NCBI GenBank assembly: GCA_963682005.1
Contig: OY820914.1
Location: 62,001 to 126,000 of the forward strand
Direction of reading: 5' to 3'
From: CAIYUC01 sp963682005
Lineage (GTDB): Bacteria > Bacteroidota > Bacteroidia > Bacteroidales > FEN-979
Length of the DNA: 64,000 nt
Under the pieces are notes generated by a model, which was not told the origin of the DNA, made no database searches, and saw nothing but the letters and a program-made list of their open reading frames with translations. Of the stretch, positions 1 to 9,110 are shown in pieces. The position numbers and the translations under genes are program-made. Every line of letters begins with the position of its first letter. Position 1 is the stretch's first letter.

Positions 1-3000
1 AAAATCCCATGATTGCTCTCCGGCACTCCGGAAATTAGGTTGTGTTCGATGATTGCAAGTCCGCTGTAACTGCCAACATTTATCCCGGCAAATACCGAGC
101 CTGTGATCGTATTGCCCGTAATGTTTACATTGACCGGTCCAAAGAATTCGATCGGACGGACTGTGTTTGTCAGGCTATTTCCCGAAATGACCAGGTTCCC
201 GTTATTGTAGGCACAAATGCCGCCAAAATCCTGGCCGGAAATGGTGTTGTCGGAAATGGTTGTTGTGCCCGTGATACCCGGAGGGCCGTCGAACTGCACG
301 GCACGCCTGCCGCCGCTGATGGTATTGTACCGGATCGTATTGCTGCCTGTTCCTACATCAGCCTGCATGTATATTGCATACAGGTTGCCCTGACCGGCCG
401 TGGCCATGGTGATTGCGTTCCCGACATCCTCGGTGGCTCCGCCGATCATATTGTCCGAAGAACCGTTGGCGATGCCTATGGCAACGTCCTCACTGCCACC
501 GGCTGTGCCGCTGATCGTATTTCCTGAAACCGTACATTCATATGCATCATCGAGGCTGATGGCGCGGCTGATATTGTCTGTAAGTGTATTTTCTGAGACC
601 AGTGCACCGTTTGTTTGAGCAACATCTATCCCATAATAGTTGCCATTTACGATGTTGTTGCTGATTGTCATGGCACCATTTGACCAGACTGCAATCCCTA
701 CACCAGCCCAGGGGGCTGATCGGGTTTGCCCGGTTACTGTGTTTCCAGAAATGATCGCAGAAGCACCATCCCCGACATTAATGCCATTCAGACATGTGGA
801 CGAACCTGTCACGATATTCCCGCTGATCGTCACATCAGGATCAGCTTGTATACCGGCGTCGCCTCTGATATTCAGGCCATCTCTTGTATAGTCGCTGATT
901 TCATTGTCATTTATTGTAAGCAGGGCATCGCCAAAAACTTCCAGACCCCAGCTTTCGTAATCGGGGGTTGCTGCAAAATCATGGATCGTACAGGAATGCA
1001 AACCGGCCATTGATCCTCCCGAATTTTTTATATCACGGAAGAAGACACCGTCGAACCGTGCGGTTCCGGCCATTTTATTTTTCAGGGCTGCATCAACAGT
1101 GAAGCCCTGGATGCGGACATCAACCGGGTTTCCCGGAGCATAAGCCGCCACAATGTAGTCGTGGATCACCGAAGCATGGGTCACCGAGTGTGTCCTGGTC
1201 AACGGAGCAAGGATGGTGGTGGTTGATTCACCGGCCCCGATCAGATCGAGGGACCTAGTGATCGTTACCTGTTCGGTATAGTTACCGGCAGCCACCAAGA
1301 CTGTTCCCCCTGCAAATACGGCATCAACGCCCGCCTGGATGGTTTTTTTAGCTGCTTCCGGCAATATTCCTTCGTTCGCATCATTGCCGGTCACATCATT
1401 CACATATATCGTGGTATGATCCGTTGACATCCATGGGATGTAGTTGACATTTACAGTGACTTTATCACCCAGTCCGCTGCATGCCGGTTGGCTGGCCGGC
1501 GGACAGGGTCCGTCGGAATTGCCCCACCAGTTCCCTGTCGCATCCATGGATGAACTCAGGGTCGTTGCATCGACCCCTGTGGTGTTGCCGGAAATGGAGT
1601 TCTCATGAGCGATCACGGTAAGAGGTTGTGTCGAAGGCAATACCTTCTCCACTTGGATCCCTTTGACAAACCCGCTGATCGCATTGTTATTCCTTAAATA
1701 TGCATAGGATTCGTTCTTATCGGATCCATTGAACAGGTAAAGATTTGATATGTAAATGCCTGTCCCGTCTCCTGATGCGGAACAGGTGCTTGCTGTCCCT
1801 GTAATCGTGTTGCCTTCAATGAACATAGGCTTTGCAAGAGTTCCTGAACCGAACACCATGATGCCCATGCCGTATCCCGAGGAGTTTATATGATTCCCCC
1901 TGGCGACAAATCCATTGGCATATGACCAGCCCAGGAGCATTCCGACAGCCTGCAAGCCTCCGTTGACCGACCCTGAAGCACCGGAGGTGAGGGTGATCGT
2001 ATTGTTCTCCACAACAGAGTTTGCATCGGCCAGCCGGGTGTAAATTCCTACCGTGCCACTGAGTCCTTCGGATCCGAAGTCATTGATGGTATTGTTCCTG
2101 ATCTCGGCCGTTCTTCCGGAAGCATTGCTGTTATTGAACTGGATTGCCCTGGGTTGTCCCTGGTAGCGCGGAGTTACTCCTGATCCCTGGTCGCCCCAGC
2201 AACCGGGAAAATTACCGATCCCGTTCAGCGTATTGCCTGTGGCAATGATCAGGCCGGCAGGGGTCGTGGCATCCGGCGCCTGGACGATCCCCTGGAAACA
2301 ATGATTGATCGTGTTGTTAAGCACCCTGCTCTGCCCGGCAAGATACATCCCGTGATTGAACGCAGTGTTGTCGATCCTTGAATTCTCAATGACCGTTCCG
2401 GTCACTGTTGCAGGAAAAACCGATACCCCCCTCCTGTATGCATATTCAATAAAAACGTTGTCGACATGAAGATTGTTCCATGCTCCACCGCCCGGCTGGC
2501 TGGCATCAAGGGTTACGATCCCTGCCCGGAAATTATTCCTGTCGGCCGAAAGCAGCGGGTTTCCCCTTCCGTTGATGGTGAGGTTCCTGATCGTGACACC
2601 GTGCGCCTTGATCACAAAACCATTTTGGGCATTGTTTGCAAAGGCATTGTCTGCATTTCCGTCTTCAGCAGCAGGTACGATCAGAACATCTTCCCTGTCA
2701 ATTCCTCCGCCTGAGATGGCAAGGCTTTTATCGACGAGGATATTTGATTCCTCATAGGTTCCTGGGCCAATATTTACCGTGCCGCCGGCCGCCATTGCAT
2801 TGACCGCCCGTTGAATGATCTGGGCTGTTGTGGCTGGAAGAATACTGCTGTTGGGTGTGACATATACATTATTCGCTTTAACTGTTACAAGACCAAGCGT
2901 CGAAAGGTCAACCTTATGATCGATCCGGTCTTCAACAGCAAATAATTCCGCAGCATTCATGGCTGAACTGAGCTTGCCGTCAAACTCAACCGTTGTGGCA

Positions 3001-4427
3001 TCTATGGGCAACGGTGGTACATAATAGCCATTTGTTGCCTGTACGATAAATTTATCCAGGTTGTATAATTTTGCAGAAGGGGTTGTTCCCGTAAAGATCA
3101 GCACCGGGTTTCCGACAATATAGCCGCCTTTCAGCAGGATGCCGGTTGCGCCGGCACCACTGATATCGGTGCCGTTTTTCAGGGTGAATGCCGGTGTACA
3201 ATAGTTCGGAAGGGAAACATCGGCAAAGATGCCGGAACCGCCTGGTTCCATCGTGATGTGCGCATTATCGAGCGTGAGATTGATCTGGTATCCACCACCC
3301 GAAGTAGAAAGATTATATGCTCTTACGCCAGATTTTTTTATGTCATTGAATGATCCTCCCCGCAGGGTGATAAAGTTGCTAGGGCAGTTCATCATATGCA
3401 GGCCCTCCGTTATGTTCCCGCCTCCATTGATCGTGTTGTTCTCAAACGTGACTATACGGTTATCCTGGATGTCACTGGCATAGATCCCGAAAAATTCCTT
3501 TTCCTCCGGAACAGCGTCAGGACAATTAATCACGTTGTTTGAAACCAGCAATGCAGGAGCTGTTCCACTATACCATACGATCTTGATCGCACTTCCCAGG
3601 TAGGGTCCGAATTCTTCCTGGCCCGGCTGGGGATCTTCGTACGGGTATGTTTCCGCCATCGTGATCCGGTTGTTGTAAATCCTTGGTGTGAAGAGCGGAT
3701 CCGTTGCCACGGTGAATGCATCGAGGAAGATCCCCTGGTTGACAGACATTAAAACGTTGTCGGAGATATCGGCTTCCATGGCATATACCTGGATCCCTTC
3801 CCACATATTGGTGAAATAATTGTTGTGGATGTAGTTAAACGGATGATCAACATCGTATGTGTCCTGCATCAGGATCCCGTCCCATGCAAAGTTCCTGATG
3901 ATGTTATTTTCGATGTTCAGATGGTCAATGTCGTAAAAGGTAAAATAAAGGGGACCGTTCTGTATGCCTTCCGACATATTTACATTCACCCCCATTACAG
4001 ATTCATTCCCGTTCAGTTCATCACCCGGTATTGACGGGTTGTCGCCGTCAAGACAGAGTCCTTTAATACTTACATTGCTGACCTCGACGGAGATCAGAAC
4101 ACCATTATAAGGATCATTATGGTCCGGCAGAATAATTGCTTCGGCGGACCTGGTTCCTGTATTCGGATCAATTGCTGCATTCGGCCCGAATAAGCTCAAT
4201 TGCTTTGCAATAATTAAATTTCCGACATAGGTACCCGCTGCCACGAAGATTACATCATTCCCGGATGCTGCATCTATGGCGTATTGAATGGTTTGGAAAG
4301 CGCCAGCTCCTGTTGTGGTGCCGTGAGATCCATCATCTGTTCCTGAAGGATCGACATGCCAATTGGTTGCCTGGCCGATAATCGAAGCAAAAATGATCGC
4401 GATAATCAATAGTAAATTTCTAGTCAT
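1..4427 (-). CDS. secreted multi-domain right-handed beta-helix protein, 3' end outside window
   Basis: The frame is open from ATG at 4427 to the window start, giving 1,475 codons with no stop. The N terminus (MTRNLLLIIAIIFASIIGQA) is a signal peptide, followed by a DUF1565-like opening (NWHVDPSGTDDGSHGT, then FQTIQYAIDAA and VAAGTY). Similar headers recur near residues 515 (IIQRAVNAMAAGGTVNIGPGTYEE) and 1000 (TIYVNDVTGNDANEGI, then KKTIQAGVDAV), so at least three beta-helix units are fused. Between the headers are many short NNxIxG/GNTIxG turns typical of parallel beta-helices (pectate-lyase/NosD fold), and a GNWWGNSDGP closing motif near residue 970. No catalytic residues can be assigned, so a carbohydrate-active role is possible but unproven; a purely structural or adhesive role fits as well. 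A T9SS sorting domain would be expected beyond position 1 but cannot be seen. Confidence 0.88.
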   Translation of the reverse strand, partial: MTRNLLLIIAIIFASIIGQATNWHVDPSGTDDGSHGTTTGAGAFQTIQYAIDAASGNDVIFVAAGTYVGNLIIAKQLSLFGPNAAIDPNTGTRSAEAIILPDHNDPYNGVLISVEVSNVSIKGLCLDGDNPSIPGDELNGNESVMGVNVNMSEGIQNGPLYFTFYDIDHLNIENNIIRNFAWDGILMQDTYDVDHPFNYIHNNYFTNMWEGIQVYAMEADISDNVLMSVNQGIFLDAFTVATDPLFTPRIYNNRITMAETYPYEDPQPGQEEFGPYLGSAIKIVWYSGTAPALLVSNNVINCPDAVPEEKEFFGIYASDIQDNRIVTFENNTINGGGNITEGLHMMNCPSNFITLRGGSFNDIKKSGVRAYNLSTSGGGYQINLTLDNAHITMEPGGSGIFADVSLPNYCTPAFTLKNGTDISGAGATGILLKGGYIVGNPVLIFTGTTPSAKLYNLDKFIVQATNGYYVPPLPIDATTVEFDGKLSSAMNAAELFAVEDRIDHKVDLSTLGLVTVKANNVYVTPNSSILPATTAQIIQRAVNAMAAGGTVNIGPGTYEESNILVDKSLAISGGGIDREDVLIVPAAEDGNADNAFANNAQNGFVIKAHGVTIRNLTINGRGNPLLSADRNNFRAGIVTLDASQPGGGAWNNLHVDNVFIEYAYRRGVSVFPATVTGTVIENSRIDNTAFNHGMYLAGQSRVLNNTINHCFQGIVQAPDATTPAGLIIATGNTLNGIGNFPGCWGDQGSGVTPRYQGQPRAIQFNNSNASGRTAEIRNNTINDFGSEGLSGTVGIYTRLADANSVVENNTITLTSGASGSVNGGLQAVGMLLGWSYANGFVARGNHINSSGYGMGIMVFGSGTLAKPMFIEGNTITGTASTCSASGDGTGIYISNLYLFNGSDKNESYAYLRNNNAISGFVKGIQVEKVLPSTQPLTVIAHENSISGNTTGVDATTLSSSMDATGNWWGNSDGPCPPASQPACSGLGDKVTVNVNYIPWMSTDHTTIYVNDVTGNDANEGILPEAAKKTIQAGVDAVFAGGTVLVAAGNYTEQVTITRSLDLIGAGESTTTILAPLTRTHSVTHASVIHDYIVAAYAPGNPVDVRIQGFTVDAALKNKMAGTARFDGVFFRDIKNSGGSMAGLHSCTIHDFAATPDYESWGLEVFGDALLTINDNEISDYTRDGLNIRGDAGIQADPDVTISGNIVTGSSTCLNGINVGDGASAIISGNTVTGQTRSAPWAGVGIAVWSNGAMTISNNIVNGNYYGIDVAQTNGALVSENTLTDNISRAISLDDAYECTVSGNTISGTAGGSEDVAIGIANGSSDNMIGGATEDVGNAITMATAGQGNLYAIYMQADVGTGSNTIRYNTISGGRRAVQFDGPPGITGTTTISDNTISGQDFGGICAYNNGNLVISGNSLTNTVRPIEFFGPVNVNITGNTITGSVFAGINVGSYSGLAIIEHNLISGVPESNHGI

Positions 4428-4526
4428 GGTTGGTTTAGTTTTAGCGTTTGATTAATTGACGAGGGGAAAGGCTGTCTTACTGACTTCCTTCTATATTCAA
4501 AAAAAATTCTTCACTTCAGAATCCAT

Positions 4527-4886
4527 CTAGGGTAATGCAGATTGAATGACATTCTGCAATTTTTCAAAATCATTGGCTTTACTGAGAAAAAAATCAGCTC
4601 CGAGTGCAAGACATTTTTCCCGGTACTGCGGGTATGGATAGTTGGTCAGGATGCAAACCTTTGTCTTCATGCCTTCACTTCTGATCCACTTCAGGACTTC
4701 CATTCCGCCCATATCTTTCATATGCAGGTCAAGGATTACAAAGTCTGGTTCCAAATCCCTGATCACCTCCAGCGCCTGGCAGCCATTCCCTGCCTCACCC
4801 ACGATATTCACATCATCAAGAAGCCTGACCTGGTTTTTAATCCGGTCCCTGATCATGACCGAATCATCGACGATCACTAGTTTCAT
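4527..4886 (-). CDS. receiver-only (CheY-like) response regulator
   Basis: A complete 119-residue receiver domain with no output domain. The acidic pair is D7/D8, the phospho-acceptor is D53 (FVILDLHMKDMGG), the switch Thr is T81 (CILTN) and the conserved Lys is K103 (FFLSKAND). Single-domain receivers act as phosphorelay intermediates or bind a partner protein. The gene lies 157 bp downstream of the kinase/regulator pair at 5044-7142 on the same strand, so it may be phosphorylated by that kinase; this is inference. The gap carries a TATATTTG box and repeated TGTAAGG heptamers, suggesting its own regulated promoter. It stops 99 bp before the beta-helix gene at 4427. Motility is not implied, since no che genes are nearby. 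Confidence 0.9.
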   Translation of the reverse strand: MKLVIVDDSVMIRDRIKNQVRLLDDVNIVGEAGNGCQALEVIRDLEPDFVILDLHMKDMGGMEVLKWIRSEGMKTKVCILTNYPYPQYREKCLALGADFFLSKANDFEKLQNVIQSALP

Positions 4887-4909
4887 GTGTTGAGTACTTC
4901 AGGAAATGG

Positions 4910-4917
4910 CAAATATA
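4910..4917 (-). promoter_or_regulatory. candidate -7 box TATATTTG upstream of receiver-only gene
   Basis: On the minus strand this reads TATATTTG, matching the Bacteroidetes -7 consensus TAnnTTTG, and would start transcription about 17-20 nt before the ATG at 4886. There is no TTG at the -33 position. A TGTAAGG heptamer (minus strand CCTTACA) begins 21 bp further upstream, where the -33 element would be, which would suit an activator-dependent promoter. Confidence 0.4.
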
Positions 4918-4938
4918 GACGGAGCGCCCCGCCTTCCA

Positions 4939-5002
4939 TGTAAGGGGAACAGAGAACTTTTGTAAGACGATGGCTGAATTCCGTGTAAGGAATTGCCTTA
5001 CA
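4939..5002. promoter_or_regulatory. helically phased TGTAAGG heptamer repeats, candidate operator
   Basis: Heptamers TGTAAGG (4939-4945), TGTAAGA (4961-4967) and TGTAAGG (4984-4990) lie 22 and 23 bp apart, about two helical turns. The last forms a perfect inverted repeat with CCTTACA (4996-5002): TGTAAGGAATTGCCTTACA. The array fills the gap between the NarL/FixJ-type regulator gene (stop at 5044) and the receiver-only gene. NarL-family regulators commonly bind short inverted or direct repeats, so autoregulation or coupling of the two genes is plausible. No T-tract follows the hairpin on the minus strand, which argues against a terminator. Confidence 0.45.
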
Positions 5003-5043
5003 TCATGAAATGGAAGATAAGTATCCGGAAATGAGACACCTGA

Positions 5044-5673
5044 CTACTGGATCAGGTTGTTTTTTATGGCGTATAATGTAAGGTATGCATTCTTTTTCAT
5101 GCCCATTTTTTCCATGATCCTGGATCGGTACGTACTGACCGTTTTATCGGAAATGCAGAGATCTGCTGCGATCTCAAGCACCGACCTTCCTTTCGCAAGC
5201 ATGATCATGACCTGGAATTCCCTTTCGGAAAGTGAATCATGGAGGTGGGCTCCATCCTGCTCGGGGGTATTGAAAAACATTTTTTCGGCAAAGGAGGATG
5301 AAATGTATTTGCCCCCGGCGGCAATCTTCCGGATGGCTAAGGCAAGCTCTTCGAATGTACTGTCTTTCGAAAGGTACCCGGCGGCACCCATTTTGAATGC
5401 CCGGATGGCATATTGTTCCTGCGGATGAAGGCTCAGGATGAGCACTTGTGTAGCGATTTCACGCTGACCGATCCATTGGAGGATATCCAGCCCGCTCTTT
5501 CCGGGCATCGAAATATCAAGGATCACAAGGTCATATTGTACATCCTTGATCTTTAACAGGGCTTCGTTTCCATCTGAGACTTCATCAATAAGACAAACTT
5601 CAGGCAGTGTTTTCAGGATGAGCTTTACTCCTTCCCTGACAATGGCATGATCATCAGCGATAAGTATTTTCAT
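5044..5673 (-). CDS. NarL/FixJ-family response regulator (receiver plus LuxR-type HTH)
   Basis: A 209-residue regulator. The receiver spans about 1-120, with acidic residues D7/D8, phospho-acceptor D53 (LVILDISMPGKSG), S81 and K103 (GYLSKDS). The C-terminal LuxR-type helix-turn-helix spans about 147-209 (LSEREFQVMIMLAKGRS, then ISDKTVSTYRSRIMEKMG). Length and layout are normal for the family. Its start codon overlaps the stop of the upstream hybrid kinase by 4 nt (5670-5673), so the two are translationally coupled and very likely a cognate pair: the kinase has a HisKA_3 domain, the type that partners NarL/FixJ regulators. Targets are unknown; the TGTAAGG repeats directly downstream are a candidate binding site. 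Confidence 0.93.
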   Translation of the reverse strand: MKILIADDHAIVREGVKLILKTLPEVCLIDEVSDGNEALLKIKDVQYDLVILDISMPGKSGLDILQWIGQREIATQVLILSLHPQEQYAIRAFKMGAAGYLSKDSTFEELALAIRKIAAGGKYISSSFAEKMFFNTPEQDGAHLHDSLSEREFQVMIMLAKGRSVLEIAADLCISDKTVSTYRSRIMEKMGMKKNAYLTLYAIKNNLIQ

Positions 5674-7142
5674 GGTTTCTTTGCTACTTGCTTCGGCAAT
5701 GGGATAAAGGTAACTATTTTAGTACCGGATAACCGGATTTTTTCAAATTCAACTGTTCCTCCGATCTGTTTCGCCCGTTCCCTCATCCCGATCAGTCCAA
5801 GGGATTTCCCCGAGGAAATTTTCTCTCCCGGGATCCCTACCCCGTCATCCTGGATCACCAGGGTGATCCCCTCAGGTTTGTATCCGAGGTTAATCGTTAC
5901 GACAGTGGCATTCGAATGCCTGATCACATTGGTCAGTGCTTCCTGGAATACCCTGAACAGAGCGAGGTTGATCTGCTTGTCCCAGTCCGGAACATCTTCA
6001 AGCGTCAATTCGCACCGGATTCCGGTTCGCTGCTCAAACTCATCCGCATACCATTCAATGGCAGTGGCCAGTCCCAGGTCGTCAAGCAGTTCAGGCCTCA
6101 GTTCTGAAGAGATCCGCTGGACCTTCTTGATGGTATCATTGGTCAGCTTGATGACTCCTGCAATTTTCTGCATCGACTTAGGAGTGTCTGAAAGATGCTC
6201 CATGACCCAATTCAGGTCAATCTTGATCGCAGTGAGTGATTGCCCAAGTTCATCATGGATTTCCATGGCAACTGCAGCACGCTCATCTTCCCTCGCATCT
6301 GTAAGCCTCCGGTTCAGGTGTTCAAGCTCCTCTTTGGCTTTAATTGCTTCGAAAATGGCATTCTTTCTTACCGTAATATCCTTTGTGAAGCCAAGGAACC
6401 TTGCACCGGCAAGCTTAACGGCTTCTACGGACCACCACAGCATTGAACCGTCCTTATGACGGAACTGGAGGTCCGCCCTGGATGTGCCATTTTCTGATAA
6501 CATGCCAAACTGTGCCAGTCCTTCCTTCATTGATTCTTCAGTAAGCAGATCTGAAATTGACATGGATAAAAGCTCTTCCCTGGTGTACCCTGTGATCCTG
6601 CTTGCTGCTTCATTCACCTCCAGGTATTTCCCGTTTTCATCTGTAACAAAGACGCCATCGGGAGCATGATCGATGTAACTCCGGTATTTCGCCTCACTTA
6701 TAGCTAACGCATGGCTTATGCTTATAAGCTCCTTACGGTTGGCTGCTTCCCTCAATTCCCGCTCTATGACATGGATGAACCTTGCCATGTTATCCTTCAG
6801 CAGGTAGTCATGCACACCTGATTTGATCAGTTGTACCGCTTTCTCTTCCCCGATTGCACCTGAAATAACAATGAAAGGGATTTGGCTGTCGTGGGCATGG
6901 TAGACCTCCAGTGCCCGACTGACATCAAAACTCGGCATCATGTAATCGGAAAGGATGAGATCCCATTGACCCTTTGCAAGTGCTTCGTTCATTTGTACTT
7001 CCGTCTCGACCCTGGTAAAACTGACATCGTAACCAGCCTTTTTCAGAAGCCGTATGTTGAGCTCTGTATCGGCCTGGCTGTCTTCAATAACCAAAACGGA
7101 GAGTTTGTTCCCTGGGATATCCGGCATTATTCCTGTTAACAC
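5670..7142 (-). CDS. hybrid sensor histidine kinase: receiver-PAS-HisKA_3-HATPase
   Basis: 490 residues with no signal peptide or membrane segment, so a cytoplasmic sensor. Order of domains: N-terminal receiver about 13-130 (E20/D21, phospho-acceptor D66 in LILSDYMMP, K116); a PAS domain about 147-262 (YRSYIDHAPDGVFVTDENG, GYTREELL, ending GFTKDITVRK); HisKA_3 dimerisation helix with phospho-acceptor H296 (AMEIHDELGQSL); HATPase_c with N-box EALTNVIRHSNA (N405), DDGVGIP (G1) and GLIGMRERA (G2). An N-terminal receiver suggests the kinase is itself modulated by another phosphorelay, possibly through the receiver-only protein at 4527. The next gene, its cognate regulator, overlaps by 4 nt. ATG at 7142 is used; an in-frame ATG at residue 6 is an alternative. 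Confidence 0.93.
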   Translation of the reverse strand: MLTGIMPDIPGNKLSVLVIEDSQADTELNIRLLKKAGYDVSFTRVETEVQMNEALAKGQWDLILSDYMMPSFDVSRALEVYHAHDSQIPFIVISGAIGEEKAVQLIKSGVHDYLLKDNMARFIHVIERELREAANRKELISISHALAISEAKYRSYIDHAPDGVFVTDENGKYLEVNEAASRITGYTREELLSMSISDLLTEESMKEGLAQFGMLSENGTSRADLQFRHKDGSMLWWSVEAVKLAGARFLGFTKDITVRKNAIFEAIKAKEELEHLNRRLTDAREDERAAVAMEIHDELGQSLTAIKIDLNWVMEHLSDTPKSMQKIAGVIKLTNDTIKKVQRISSELRPELLDDLGLATAIEWYADEFEQRTGIRCELTLEDVPDWDKQINLALFRVFQEALTNVIRHSNATVVTINLGYKPEGITLVIQDDGVGIPGEKISSGKSLGLIGMRERAKQIGGTVEFEKIRLSGTKIVTFIPLPKQVAKKP

Positions 7143-7202
7143 TTCACAGATCTATCAGTGTTCATTTCTTAATTAATATGGGACAGGATGGTTTGGTTAC
7201 TA

Positions 7203-7234
7203 CAAATGTATTTAATTTATTGTTGAAAGTGAAA
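7203..7234 (-). promoter_or_regulatory. candidate Bacteroidetes promoter for kinase/regulator operon
   Basis: Minus strand TTTC (7234-7231), 20 bp, then TACATTTG (7210-7203), matching -33 TTTG with one mismatch and -7 TAnnTTTG exactly. It predicts a leader of about 55 nt before the kinase ATG at 7142. It lies in the 186-bp gap after the stop at 7329; no clear terminator was seen in that gap. Confidence 0.4.
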
Positions 7235-7328
7235 TAATTCTAACTCCTGATCTGAATTAATATCAGTTCGGAGCCGGATTGCAACACATTATGGTTAAAG
7301 AAGAAAGAAATGAAAAAAGAGGGTAATC

Positions 7329-9095
7329 TTACTCTGATTTTATTAATTTGATCGTTCGGGACAACCGGGTATTTCCTGATACCAGGGTCAGGATGGCGGT
7401 ATAGAAACCCGGCTGCAGGCTGTAAGCCTCAAGCTTCAGGCTGTGTTTTCCTTTTGATTCATGATCATTCAGCATGGTCTTTACCGATTTACCGCTAATA
7501 TCGTTGATCTCCAGGTTAACTTTGCCATCAGAAGGAATGAAATAGCGCAGTTCTGTGAAGTGCTCAAACGGGTTCGGAAAATTTTCAAAAAGAATGCAAT
7601 TGATCCCGTCATTTTCCGAAATTCCGATCGGAGAAGCCATCACAGTTCCGAATAACAATGATTCACCTTGTAACGGCTCATAATTTTTTCCGGCAATTTC
7701 GTTCAACGGATCTTCATGGAGGGAAAACCGGATGGCATTACCGGAAACAAACTCGTTTTTCGTTCTCAGGTTGATGGTAAAAAAGACATCGCCGGCATTA
7801 AGGCTGATTGGGTTTGTCGTATTCCAGCCGATGCGCAATTCATTGCCGGTCACGACCCAGGACACAGGTTCCGTTGCATGCGACATGTTCACACCTGTCA
7901 CTGCTGCCAGTTCAGCCGGAAAATTCAGGATCAGCGAAACCGCACTTGTTTCGCATGCCCGGGTAACTTTTACAGGGATATCCACTTCCTGACCTGCACC
8001 GGCGAGGAATACTGTCCCTTCCTCAATGAAAACGGAGGTGGAAAAACTTTTTGCACTTCCCGGTGTAAAACTACCGTTGTAATCGCCGATGCATAGACCG
8101 AGGATATCCAGAGCGACATTGCCTCCATTTACTGTTACCTCCATTGACACTGGCCATTCAGAGATTCCATTATAAGGATTCATATTGCTGTGGATCAGCA
8201 GGCCACCTGACTGCCAGTAGGTCCAGGGGGTTCCGGTCTCCGTTGTTCTTTCAAAAGGAATTCCGTAAACAAAATACTGTTGCACTTTATAAGCGTCCGT
8301 TGACTGTATCCAGTAATCATTCTGAACATCCCCGGCGAGGAATTTTACCTGTTCGATATCCGAAGGATGGGATGACCACCAGTTCAGCAATCCTGCATCG
8401 GTGGCGTTTATCCCTCCCACAGGCTTATTGTTCTGATGGACCACGATGGTGTAGGTTCCATTATCCAGTGAACTGAATTCATAGGCCCCATTCGGGGAAG
8501 TAACCGATGTTGCAATGTGTTCCTCATCCTTTATGAGCCAGAGCTCCAGGTCATTCAGGGGGAGGTTCGGTCCGGCAGGCTTATAATATGACACATTCCC
8601 GTAAATCGCATAAACCTGGGATACCGATCCGTTCCTGTAATAGGTTGATTTCGGGATATCGTTGAGCACTTCACCGTTCCCGTCGGCATATTCACAGGAC
8701 AGGCCGTTGTCATACCAGGTAAGCGAAGAGCTTCCGCTGATATAATTGAATTGCATTGTTATAATTATACTTTCATTTTCCAGGGATGTCCCCACCCCAA
8801 ACCAGCTCATGACCACGCGATGCTTCCCTCCGGCGATGGCTTTATCATTGAATATGAAGGATGACAGCGATGAATGCGGAATCCCGGTCTGGAACTGAAG
8901 CACGGAATAATCATAATCCAATGAGAGCGAGATGGCGCCGACATTGATAAAATTTACCACTGTGACGGGTATTGAAATTTGTCCGGGTCCACCTGCAGTC
9001 ACTGATGCTGCAGTTGTCACAGGGGCATTCTGTGCAGATGCTGAAAATGAGATCAGGGCGAGAAAGCAACAGAGAAGCAGACCGTATGTTTTCAT
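7329..9095 (-). CDS. secreted cohesin/dockerin-like protein with T9SS type A sorting domain
   Basis: 588 residues; essentially the shared C-terminal cassette with one extra cohesin-like domain. Signal peptide 1-21 (cleavage near ASAQ). A cohesin-like beta domain spans about 26-140 (ISIPVTVVNFINVGAISLSL, YDYSVLQF). A CnaB/SdrD-like domain follows at about 160-228, then dockerin-like repeats at about 228-290 (GGINATDAGLLNWW; AGDVQNDYWIQSTDAYKVQQ). A second cohesin-like domain is at about 370-480, and a T9SS type A sorting domain at about 505-588 (FENFPNPF, GFYTAILTL, RTIKLIKSE). T9SS exports such proteins across the outer membrane and removes the tail for surface attachment. It could be a small adaptor that binds the larger cassette proteins through cohesin/dockerin contacts; that is inference. 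It follows a strong terminator, so it is transcribed separately from 9164-26447. Confidence 0.9.
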   Translation of the reverse strand: MKTYGLLLCCFLALISFSASAQNAPVTTAASVTAGGPGQISIPVTVVNFINVGAISLSLDYDYSVLQFQTGIPHSSLSSFIFNDKAIAGGKHRVVMSWFGVGTSLENESIIITMQFNYISGSSSLTWYDNGLSCEYADGNGEVLNDIPKSTYYRNGSVSQVYAIYGNVSYYKPAGPNLPLNDLELWLIKDEEHIATSVTSPNGAYEFSSLDNGTYTIVVHQNNKPVGGINATDAGLLNWWSSHPSDIEQVKFLAGDVQNDYWIQSTDAYKVQQYFVYGIPFERTTETGTPWTYWQSGGLLIHSNMNPYNGISEWPVSMEVTVNGGNVALDILGLCIGDYNGSFTPGSAKSFSTSVFIEEGTVFLAGAGQEVDIPVKVTRACETSAVSLILNFPAELAAVTGVNMSHATEPVSWVVTGNELRIGWNTTNPISLNAGDVFFTINLRTKNEFVSGNAIRFSLHEDPLNEIAGKNYEPLQGESLLFGTVMASPIGISENDGINCILFENFPNPFEHFTELRYFIPSDGKVNLEINDISGKSVKTMLNDHESKGKHSLKLEAYSLQPGFYTAILTLVSGNTRLSRTIKLIKSE

Positions 9096-9110
9096 AATTC
9101 AAATGTAGGC

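Noticed and set aside
4984..5002. TGTAAGG/CCTTACA hairpin as a terminator of the 5044 gene
   Set aside because: The stem is 7 bp, with no T-tract on the minus strand; an operator role fits the repeated heptamers better.
5647..6459. 270-codon plus-strand open frame, and many others on the plus strand
   Set aside because: Antisense to well-supported minus-strand genes with clear domains; no recognisable domains of their own. The plus-strand frames at 42-527 and 9558-9857 are rejected for the same reason.
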